From contig PBCP01000001.1 of assembly GCA_002717145.1 (NCBI GenBank), positions 79,458-143,457 of the forward strand: a DNA stretch of 64,000 nucleotides, given 5' to 3'. Below the pieces are notes generated by a model. It had not been told where the DNA came from, made no database searches, and worked only from the letters and a program-made list of their open reading frames with translations. Made by a program: the position numbers and the translations under genes. Shown here piece after piece: positions 7,903 through 15,942 of this stretch; position 1 is the stretch's first letter, and each line of letters starts with the position of its first letter. Origin of the DNA: Planctomycetaceae bacterium. Lineage in GTDB: Bacteria; Planctomycetota; Planctomycetia; Pirellulales; Pirellulaceae.

Positions 7903-9930
7903 ATGTCTTTAAGACAATCTCTTTCCGGACTGGCACTCATTGTTGTTTTTTCGACTCTGATTTTCCTCAATAATCAGCGAACACAGGACGCTCACCAGAA
8001 GCCCGGTAATACACAAACGGAAACGACCCAAGCGAGCTCTACCGAACAGGCTGACAATTCTTCTCCAGCCACCGTTGAATCCAGATTGGTATCAGGTAGC
8101 GAGGAATCTGAAGAACCCGGGCCAAACGAAGTTGAACTCTACGGCGAGAATTCCATCGACACCAGTGTCATTCTCGACGAATTTGAAATTGCGATTTGGA
8201 TGAATGCCCGAAGGCTACTAGAGTCTGATGTAGTTGAAAGATTTTTGACCCTTGCATCAGAGGATGCTCCAACAGGAACCGATCCATTGACATCTCTGGA
8301 ACGGGATTTAGGTGTAGATCCATCCTTGATTGAAAGTGCGCTCTTTCTAGCAGCAATACCAGATCTTCCTGACACACCTTCGGCGGAGCAATACAGAGAA
8401 GAGATAGAAGTTATAGAGGGATTACAAGACCAGAATGAGGGCGACATCGAAGGTGATTTTGCGTTGCCCGTAGACACCCAAACTCAGGCATACACTGACG
8501 ACTCGGCTCCTTCTCAACCAGATATCATTGATCCTCCGGTCACTTCTGCTGAACCCGAAGTAGAATACGGAGCTGTTATCAGCTTCACCAAAGCGGTTGA
8601 TCTATCCGGCGTGGCTGAAAAAATCACGACGAGCCGAAACTTTGATTATGTTGACAATCAGCTGATTTCAAATCACATCGCAGGTACAGAAGCCGACTAT
8701 AACGGCAAAACCTATATTCGTGGAGCAAACGGAAAACCATCCGTCTTTATCAAAGATGATAAAACATTGCTTGTTGCCAGTGAGGAACAACTGCACGCCA
8801 TGATGATCGGCCAAGGGGGGGGGAATGATCTGGCTGCCATGGTTGGGAAGATTGAGGGAGATAACACATTTGTATTTGCGGCAAATGTTGAAGAATCGCC
8901 GGCAGCACTTTCTAAGGTCAACTTAAAAGGCATGGGTATGGCTGGTCAATTTTTGCAGGTCCTTGAGCTTGCCAAGAAAGCAGAAACCTTTTTGCTGGCT
9001 ATTAACCCGGACAGCGATACGCCGATCTATCTACAACTAGCTGGCAGGGAAGAAAAGGATTCGAAGGACATCTTCCTACAATTGAATTCGTTAGCGACGC
9101 TGGCGAAAGTCATGCTTCCTGCTCAGGTTCAACAGTCTCAGTCAAATCCTAACGTGGATGAAGCCACGTTAGGTGCGTTAACGGCGGCAACAGAACTGGC
9201 AAAAAACCTCTCAGTGAAAAACGATAACAACATTGTAAAGGTGACGCTAACCTGGAATACAACTCTTAGAAATCAATTGTTAAACTTAGTAACCGTCGCC
9301 GCTGGAAATGCTCGTAGTGCGGCCCGAAAAGCCCAAAGCAATAACAATATGAAGCAAATCGGGCTTGCCATCTATAACTACGAATTCACTTATGAGAATT
9401 TTCCCGCTGGGGAAAAAGATAATATTAAATATGCTGATGGAAAGCCACTTTTGAGCTGGCGAGTACATATACTCCCCTTCATTGAGCAGCAGGCTTTGTA
9501 TGATCAATTCAAATTGGATCAACCATGGAACAGTGAGCACAACATCAAGCTGCTGGATCAAATGCCACTCATCTACAAGCATCCTGAATATGAAGAGCTT
9601 GAGAACAAAACCGTCTACCGCGTTCCGTCCAGCGATGGATCGGTACTCGGTGAGCATAAGCTAATAGGAATAGAAGACGTTACTGACGGTACGTCATCAA
9701 CTGCAATGGTGCTCGCCGTCGGCCCCGATAAGGCCATTGAATGGACCAAGCCCGGGCCACTGCCCATCGATGTAGACGACGTTACCTCATCGTTTGGTAC
9801 CCTACAGAAAGTCATCATTGTTTTATTCGCGGATGGTGCGGTCCGGGATATTCCACTTTCTATGGAGAACGACGACTGGCTTAAGCTCTTAAATCGTCAC
9901 GACGGTGAAGTGTTAGAGTTGTCACGCTAG
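7903..9930 (+). CDS. membrane-anchored protein with C-terminal DUF1559-like domain
   Basis: About 675 residues. An N-terminal membrane anchor (SGLALIVVFSTLIFL) is followed by an acidic, low-complexity stretch and a large central domain I do not recognise. The last third resembles DUF1559: NNNMKQIGLAIYNYEFTYENFPAG, LSWRVHILPFIEQQALYDQF and FADGAVRDI, the last corresponding to the H-X9-DG end. Unlike ordinary planctomycete DUF1559 proteins it lacks the N-terminal prepilin cleavage/methylation motif. GGAG is 9 bases before the ATG at 7903; in-frame ATGs at 7897 and 7798 are alternatives, and the last would overlap the preceding gene. It converges on the SGNH hydrolase gene with 7 bases between. 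Confidence 0.82.
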   Translation: MSLRQSLSGLALIVVFSTLIFLNNQRTQDAHQKPGNTQTETTQASSTEQADNSSPATVESRLVSGSEESEEPGPNEVELYGENSIDTSVILDEFEIAIWMNARRLLESDVVERFLTLASEDAPTGTDPLTSLERDLGVDPSLIESALFLAAIPDLPDTPSAEQYREEIEVIEGLQDQNEGDIEGDFALPVDTQTQAYTDDSAPSQPDIIDPPVTSAEPEVEYGAVISFTKAVDLSGVAEKITTSRNFDYVDNQLISNHIAGTEADYNGKTYIRGANGKPSVFIKDDKTLLVASEEQLHAMMIGQGGGNDLAAMVGKIEGDNTFVFAANVEESPAALSKVNLKGMGMAGQFLQVLELAKKAETFLLAINPDSDTPIYLQLAGREEKDSKDIFLQLNSLATLAKVMLPAQVQQSQSNPNVDEATLGALTAATELAKNLSVKNDNNIVKVTLTWNTTLRNQLLNLVTVAAGNARSAARKAQSNNNMKQIGLAIYNYEFTYENFPAGEKDNIKYADGKPLLSWRVHILPFIEQQALYDQFKLDQPWNSEHNIKLLDQMPLIYKHPEYEELENKTVYRVPSSDGSVLGEHKLIGIEDVTDGTSSTAMVLAVGPDKAIEWTKPGPLPIDVDDVTSSFGTLQKVIIVLFADGAVRDIPLSMENDDWLKLLNRHDGEVLELSR

Positions 9931-9937
9931 GCGATCT

Positions 9938-11149
9938 CTACTTCTTTGCATTGATTGCGAAATTAAGTATCCGCACGGCCGAACCCTGACTCTTTGCATC
10001 CCGAGGCTGGCGAATACGCACCCTGACAGTGTGCCAGCCAGACATCAGGCCTTCGGCAAGCATTACAGTGCGTGGATAGTGCAGGCCGGCGCTGTGACGA
10101 TGATAGAGGTTTACACTTCGCGAATTCTCATGCTCATCTATATACACTTCCAATACACCGGCATCTGGCCCAGCTAATACATAGGCACCTAGTGATGTAC
10201 CTTCAAACGTATATTTAAATTCACTATGTGGTTTTTCTGCGTGTAGTAACTTCAGACCAGCAAATTGCGATCTAAAGCTACCCTTAATGCTTTTCCAATC
10301 CGGAATCGATACCTGCCAGTTTTCGTCATAGCGGGCAGTGGCAGGTTCATTAAGTTGACCCCAAATATAACTCGCCTGGTCTAGGGATTTAGTCGGCAAT
10401 GGATGTTTTATTAGTTTGTCGATTGGTTTGGTCCATGCGTGTTCGAGTAGTTTGGCAATCATTGCTGTGCAAATCGCATTTCCGTAAGGCTTTGGGTGAA
10501 CCCCTCCATATAAAGCCCAGGTTGTCTTGTCATCATCAATCAGTTGGACGAGTTCCCGGCAAAGATTGACGGTCGAAACCTGATAATGCTCACAGACTTT
10601 GTTGTGTGCAGCAATCGGAATGGGTTCCTCGCCTTTCCTCATTGTTTCCATCATGCTCAAGTTGGCGAAATGTGTAACAACAATATCTGCGTTCGGATTA
10701 TGTCTTCGAATCTGAGCGATCAATCCTTCCATGCCACGAATTGCATGTATCTCATCATGCTGGGCATCCTGATCATCATTAACTGCGAATTCTACAAAAA
10801 TGAGGTCTACATCACCATGAGTGAGAACATCGCGAGTTAAGCGATGGGCTCCAGTGGTCGAACAGGTAGAAGATATCCCGGCATTGGTAAACTGAAACTC
10901 CGTTTTAGGGTATCTCTGCTGGAGTAGCTTGCACACCATCGGACGATACCCGTTCATGTAGGTGATGCTACCACCAATAAAAGCAACATGACCTTTACCA
11001 GCCTGTTCAAACACAAGTTTACAATTGGAGAGGGTTCCTCTTAGATGAATGTTTGAGGCGGATATATCCGGGATCTCCTGTGCAACCGCTGTCGAGATCA
11101 TGCTAGCCAATAATAGGTATATCGCCATCTGGCTGTATAGAAATCGCAT
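9938..11149 (-). CDS. exported SGNH/GDSL-type esterase
   Basis: 403 residues with a signal peptide (MAIYLLLASMISTAVAQE). SGNH blocks are visible. Block I is FIGGSITYMNGY, with the nucleophile serine in GGSIT instead of GDSL. A block with N and S in TNAGISSTCST comes next, then FVEFAVNDDQD, and block V GGVHPKPYGN with the catalytic His. The last third (about 280-400) is beta-rich and probably an accessory domain. Such enzymes deacetylate or deacylate glycans. The ATG overlaps the stop of the upstream DUF1501 gene by one base, making it the third gene of an operon with 11149-12600 and 12605-15745. Confidence 0.86.
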   Translation of the reverse strand: MRFLYSQMAIYLLLASMISTAVAQEIPDISASNIHLRGTLSNCKLVFEQAGKGHVAFIGGSITYMNGYRPMVCKLLQQRYPKTEFQFTNAGISSTCSTTGAHRLTRDVLTHGDVDLIFVEFAVNDDQDAQHDEIHAIRGMEGLIAQIRRHNPNADIVVTHFANLSMMETMRKGEEPIPIAAHNKVCEHYQVSTVNLCRELVQLIDDDKTTWALYGGVHPKPYGNAICTAMIAKLLEHAWTKPIDKLIKHPLPTKSLDQASYIWGQLNEPATARYDENWQVSIPDWKSIKGSFRSQFAGLKLLHAEKPHSEFKYTFEGTSLGAYVLAGPDAGVLEVYIDEHENSRSVNLYHRHSAGLHYPRTVMLAEGLMSGWHTVRVRIRQPRDAKSQGSAVRILNFAINAKK

Positions 11150-12600
11150 TAGGCAATGATATCCTCTACAACCTTCGCGTCTGCATTGACGGTCAATTTC
11201 TGTTCCTGCCCGTTATGTAGATAAAAGAGCTCTTTATGATCGATTCCAAACAACTTAAAGATCGTAGCCTGATAATCATTAGGTCGCACAATGTTTTCCG
11301 CTGCCTTGTGGCCAACTTCGTCTGATTCCCCGTAAGTCATGCCCGGCTTGATACCGCCACCAGCCAACCAGGTGCTAAACCCTTGCCCATTATGGTCACG
11401 CCCGCCAGTCTTAGGATCACCCTCCACGACAGGTAAGCGACCAATTTCGCCTCCCCAGTGTACCAGCACTTCGTCAAGCATTCCTCGTTGTTTAAGGTCT
11501 TTAACGAGTCCCGCAGACGGCTTATCTGTTTTCTTACAGGCACTAGGCAGGGACGTGTGCAGTGAATTGTGGTTATCCCACGGCTGACCTGCATGGAATA
11601 GCTGGACGAACCGCACACCCCGTTCTACTAACCGGCGGGCGATCAGGCAGCGTGTTCCGTATTCACGGGTTTTTTCTTCATCGATCCCATAAAGCTTATG
11701 TGTAGCTTCGGTTTCTTGAGAAATATCCAATGCTTCGCGAGCGGCATCCTGCATGCGAGCAGCCAGTTCATAGCTCGCGATTCGCGCATCTAATTCATGC
11801 TCCCCCGGATGCTTTTCGGCATGCCGACGATTTAACTTACCCAGAAAGCTAAGATTTGAATTCTGAATGTTGCCACGAAGATGCTCCGGAGCATCAAGAT
11901 TAAGGATGCGTGGCTCTTTGGGGCGAAGTACGGTTCCCTGATAAACGGATGGCATCCAGCCATTGGACCAATTGTGGGTTGAATCGACCGGGTGCCCTCC
12001 GGGATCGGTAAGTACCATATAAGCCGGCAGATTCTGCGTTTCACTGCCTAACGCATACGTCACCCAACTACCCAAAGCAGGGCGTCCTGTAACTCCGGCA
12101 ATTCCAGCATTCATGTATCGAATGGAAACTTCATGTCCGTTAAAACCGGTGTGCATCGATCGAATCAGACAGATGTCATCTGCGATAGAACCCATATGAG
12201 GTATTAATTCAGACATTTCCGTGCCTGCCTCACCATGCTTGCGAAACTTGAAGGGTGTGCCTTTCAAGACCTTTGTCGCGCGTTTGATGAAGCTAAACCC
12301 GATATCGCCATCATAAGTTTTACCGTTTAGGCGAGTCAGTTCCGGTTTTGGATCGAACAAATCCATATGAGACGGGCCGCCGTGTTGGAACAGAGAGATC
12401 ATGGCTTTGGCGCGAGGCTCAAAATGAGGCTGTTTAGCCGTTAGATCAAATGTCTGAGGTTCCAGTTTTACATTACGAGGAACACCGAGTAACTTTTCGT
12501 CTTTCAGCAACGATGCTAAAGCAACCATACCGAGGCCCATTGCATTTTCACGCAAAAACCCTCGACGAGTGAAATCTGTGGGATGCCCATACTTGGTCAT
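11149..12600 (-). CDS. DUF1501 protein, Tat-exported (GRDHN type)
   Basis: 483 residues. The N-terminus carries a twin-arginine signal (FTRRGFLRENAMGLGM). The DUF1501 domain belongs to the alkaline phosphatase/sulfatase superfamily by fold. Metal-site-like motifs are visible: LFQHGGPSHMDLFDPKPEL near residue 70, HWGGEIGRLP and GRDHNGQGFSTWLAGGG. Activity is not established for the family. It lies 4 bases after the cytochrome/DUF1549/DUF1553 gene and overlaps the SGNH hydrolase gene, so this is a class A cassette pair with an esterase attached. Confidence 0.93.
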   Translation of the reverse strand: MTKYGHPTDFTRRGFLRENAMGLGMVALASLLKDEKLLGVPRNVKLEPQTFDLTAKQPHFEPRAKAMISLFQHGGPSHMDLFDPKPELTRLNGKTYDGDIGFSFIKRATKVLKGTPFKFRKHGEAGTEMSELIPHMGSIADDICLIRSMHTGFNGHEVSIRYMNAGIAGVTGRPALGSWVTYALGSETQNLPAYMVLTDPGGHPVDSTHNWSNGWMPSVYQGTVLRPKEPRILNLDAPEHLRGNIQNSNLSFLGKLNRRHAEKHPGEHELDARIASYELAARMQDAAREALDISQETEATHKLYGIDEEKTREYGTRCLIARRLVERGVRFVQLFHAGQPWDNHNSLHTSLPSACKKTDKPSAGLVKDLKQRGMLDEVLVHWGGEIGRLPVVEGDPKTGGRDHNGQGFSTWLAGGGIKPGMTYGESDEVGHKAAENIVRPNDYQATIFKLFGIDHKELFYLHNGQEQKLTVNADAKVVEDIIA

Positions 12601-12604
12601 ATTC

Positions 12605-15600
12605 TTATTCCATATAAAGGAACTGGTTGGACGTCAGCAAGGCCTGACAGTAATTCGTCATCGCCTGCCTAAAAGGTGATTTATTTTTAGCGGCTATCAG
12701 TAAGACAACCTGCTGTTCTATAAAGTCGATCGACAGCTGAACTTCCTCTCTGGCCGGCGTTCGTCCATAAGCCAGCTGCCAACCATAAGCAATCTGTTCT
12801 GCAATGGTCGCATTTAATTCATAGGCATTTTTGCCTAGCGGTCCATGAAATTCTTTATCGGAAACCCAGGTTATCGCCGAATCCGTTTCCAGTTGAGTAA
12901 TCGTATACACATTTGAAAACGAGTCCGACGTATGGTTTTCAATCATGTCCACAATCGCATCGATTGTTTCACCGGCTTCAACAGCGACGGTCACATCGTA
13001 GTCCACACCACCGGTCTTTGCAGTCCACTGGCCCAATTGGCCGGATCCACTACTGTATAGCGTTAGCCTTACTCCGTCACCGTTGGCCGAAGGGTGATGA
13101 AGATGACCCTTGATTTGCACTTTCCCGGAAACAGGAGACGTCCAGCGCCGAATCGGACTGAACCCCTCTGACGATGTATGCCCGGAGGTTTTATTGAGAA
13201 ATGAATAACCTAGTTTTTCATCCGGCACCTTTTCTCCACCTTTCCAGGTATCACTACCGAAAAATGGAAAATGGGTAAAGCTGATCTGCGCCAATTCTCC
13301 TTCAGCTGCTTCACCAATTTCTCCGTATCCGAAGGACCAGGGGTCGACATTATTGAATGCATTTTCCGGCAAGACTACATCCAATCCTTCCAACGTCACC
13401 GAATCCACTTTGCCCTGAGACTCCTGATTCAATCGCGAAGCGAAAAAGTCAGCATAGCGGAGAATAAAATCACTATTCATCAACATCAAAGACTGAGTCG
13501 CCACAGTCGAATTGTCGCGCTTAGTACAGTTGATCTCCATGGCTGGAGCATCGAATGCTTTTAGCAATGTGATTGGTTCAGTACGCTTCATTTGCAAATA
13601 CACACTACGACGCTGAACATCACCATCGATGATGATCTGTCCGGATGTGTCTTTACCAACCATCACCGGGGCACCGAAGGCTGTTTTATCAAGCTTGCCA
13701 CTCACTTCCAGAATCGAATCGCGGATTGCCTCAGCATCAAGACGTTTGACGGGAAAATGTGAGTACAACTGATTGCCACCATCCACTTGATCTGCTTCCC
13801 GAGTCCGGGTCGACTGTTGCATATAAACCGCTGATGTCATGATGACTCGATGCAGGTGCTTGAGACTCCAGCCTTTAGCCATAAACTCGTCTGCCAGCCA
13901 ATCTAATACTTCCGGTTGCGTTGGCAATGAACCCAATCGCCCGAATTCGCCCGGAGTATCGACAATACCTGTACCGAAGTGATGCATCCAAAATCGATTG
14001 ACTAATACACGGGCTACCAGGGGATGCCGACCACTGGTAAGCCAGCGAGCATATTGGAGACGACGACCAGTAGTTTGAGCGTCTGCCGGATTGTCCTTTA
14101 TCTGAAACGGGCTGTCCGCTGGAGCGGCGACGGTTAACCCACCGGGAGCCACTTCGTGCTGGGGCTGACGATAGTCACCTCGATAAAACAAAAGAGTCGG
14201 ATCAACTTCCGGATTTTGTTTTGTCAGAGCGCGGATATATTCGTGCACAGGTTTAGTGGCCCGAACCGCTGCAATTTCACCATCTAACTTTTTCAGTTCA
14301 TCAGCATGGCCTTGGTTGTATTGATAAAGTACACCCGGACTAAGATTACCAATATTCGGGTTAGTCGCAAGAAGTGCTTTCTGTTCCTCTGTCCGCTTGT
14401 CTCCGGCAGTCCTGTAAGCCGTTTCCAGTGGTTCGCGTAATGACTCATCCACCTTCTCAAGCTCTGCCTTTAACGCCAGATCCATGTATTCTTTTTGCTT
14501 GGCATTTCGTGCTGTTGCCATTTCCTGAGCTTTGGTTTCGATTTCCGCCGCCTTTGCGTGATCTTCATCGGTGTAAAGTGACACGGCGCGATTGCCTGGC
14601 ACTTTCCATCGTTTGGGATTAAGCGTTGGCTCAAACACGGCTCGCAGTCGATAGTAATCTTCTTGAGAAATCGGATCGTAACGATGGTCATGACACTGAG
14701 CACATCCGACAGACATACCCAGTAACCCGGTCGACACAATTTTCACCGTATCAATCACCACCTGATTACGCTTCTCTTCGTTATTGGCCTGTCCTGTGCC
14801 ATCTGCTGCCATCAGCAGGTAGCCTGTCGCTGTCAGTTTGTCTATTTCCTGGTCAGTCATATTCTTATAAGGGGGATCTACCAATTCATCGCCAGCCAAC
14901 TGCCATGTAATAAACTGGTCAAACGGCATATCGTTTCCTATGGCTTTGATCACCCAATCTCGATATTTATATGCCCACTGCCGGTTGGCATCATTGTTAC
15001 TGGATCCTTCGGAGTCGGCATAACCAGCTACATCGAGCCAGTGACGCCCCCATCGTTCACCGTAATGAGGACTTTGCAGCAATCGATCAATCACCGTTTC
15101 CCAAGCTGCCTGACTATCATCTTTCAAAAATGCGCTCAATTCGTCGGTGGTCGGGGGGAGTCCAGTCAACGCAAGTGTTGCCCTGCGTAGCAGAGTTGCC
15201 TTATCTGCTTGCGGCGCAAAGGACAGGTTATGTTTTTCCATTCTTGCTAGCAAGAATGCATCAACAGGAGTTCTCACTCTGTCAGTATTCTGAACGACAG
15301 GAACAGGTGGTCGCTGGATCGGCTGGAAGGCCCAGTATGATCGTTCTTCAAGAGTGATTCCGAGACCAGGGCCAATCGTTGAAGGCTCGGGTCGCGCCGT
15401 CTTAGCACCCTGCTGGATCCACTGACGAATCGTCGCAATCTGACCGTCTGGTACGCGGTGAGTCCCTGGCGGCATCTCACCATTTACAATTCTCTCCAGA
15501 AGATAGCTTTCGTCCGGCTTCCCTTTAACCAAAGCCGGTCCAAGCTCTCCACCCTTTTCCATCAAACGTACAAGTCGGAGATCCAGTTCGCCTTTCACCT

Positions 15601-15745
15601 GCTTTTCCGCACCATGGCAATCGTAGCAATGGGCTCGGAAGATGGGACGAATGTGTTTCTCAAATGTCAATTCATCAACGGCAGTGGAAACTGCAGGAAG
15701 AAACAGAATAAGAGTCACCGGTATTAAGAAATGACGCATGTTCAT
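12605..15745 (-). CDS. PSCyt1-DUF1549-DUF1553 cytochrome protein with inserted C-terminal beta domain
   Basis: 1046 residues, exported (MNMRHFLIPVTLILFLPAVS). Domains in order: planctomycete cytochrome C with CYDCH at residues 40-44; DUF1549 (about 155-370) with a second CXXCH, CAQCHDHRYDP; a helical, charged linker; and DUF1553 (from about 550; LVARVLVNRFWMHHFG). Between FASRLNQES and IAEQIAYGWQLAYGR there is an extra block of about 200 residues (bases about 12815-13417), beta-rich in appearance. The equivalent position of the paralogue at 45176 has no such block. First gene of a three-gene operon with DUF1501 and SGNH genes. Role inferred as heme-linked oxidation or electron transfer in the periplasm; not proven. 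Confidence 0.93.
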   Translation of the reverse strand: MNMRHFLIPVTLILFLPAVSTAVDELTFEKHIRPIFRAHCYDCHGAEKQVKGELDLRLVRLMEKGGELGPALVKGKPDESYLLERIVNGEMPPGTHRVPDGQIATIRQWIQQGAKTARPEPSTIGPGLGITLEERSYWAFQPIQRPPVPVVQNTDRVRTPVDAFLLARMEKHNLSFAPQADKATLLRRATLALTGLPPTTDELSAFLKDDSQAAWETVIDRLLQSPHYGERWGRHWLDVAGYADSEGSSNNDANRQWAYKYRDWVIKAIGNDMPFDQFITWQLAGDELVDPPYKNMTDQEIDKLTATGYLLMAADGTGQANNEEKRNQVVIDTVKIVSTGLLGMSVGCAQCHDHRYDPISQEDYYRLRAVFEPTLNPKRWKVPGNRAVSLYTDEDHAKAAEIETKAQEMATARNAKQKEYMDLALKAELEKVDESLREPLETAYRTAGDKRTEEQKALLATNPNIGNLSPGVLYQYNQGHADELKKLDGEIAAVRATKPVHEYIRALTKQNPEVDPTLLFYRGDYRQPQHEVAPGGLTVAAPADSPFQIKDNPADAQTTGRRLQYARWLTSGRHPLVARVLVNRFWMHHFGTGIVDTPGEFGRLGSLPTQPEVLDWLADEFMAKGWSLKHLHRVIMTSAVYMQQSTRTREADQVDGGNQLYSHFPVKRLDAEAIRDSILEVSGKLDKTAFGAPVMVGKDTSGQIIIDGDVQRRSVYLQMKRTEPITLLKAFDAPAMEINCTKRDNSTVATQSLMLMNSDFILRYADFFASRLNQESQGKVDSVTLEGLDVVLPENAFNNVDPWSFGYGEIGEAAEGELAQISFTHFPFFGSDTWKGGEKVPDEKLGYSFLNKTSGHTSSEGFSPIRRWTSPVSGKVQIKGHLHHPSANGDGVRLTLYSSGSGQLGQWTAKTGGVDYDVTVAVEAGETIDAIVDMIENHTSDSFSNVYTITQLETDSAITWVSDKEFHGPLGKNAYELNATIAEQIAYGWQLAYGRTPAREEVQLSIDFIEQQVVLLIAAKNKSPFRQAMTNYCQALLTSNQFLYME

Positions 15746-15875
15746 GGACTATCGGCGGGGGGATAGGAGGTGGGATTAAGTGTAAGTCTTCACACCTTCT
15801 ATTCTAAGTCAAAACTCATGATTTCGCATGTCTGAATAGCCTTTCGAACCACCCCATCAAGGGACGTTTTAAGAC

Positions 15876-15917
15876 AAAAAATCCCCACTGGTCCTCTTTT
15901 GTGAAGCTCGGTGGGGA
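15876..15917 (-). terminator. rho-independent terminator of the double-sulfatase gene
   Basis: Read on the minus strand, TCCCCAC (15917-15911) pairs with GTGGGGA (15888-15882). A T-rich run, TTTTTTG, directly follows. It starts about 25 bases after the stop codon of the sulfatase gene. The loop is long (about 22 bases). Confidence 0.65.
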
Positions 15918-15942
15918 ATTAAATCTCTATGAGTACTACCGT

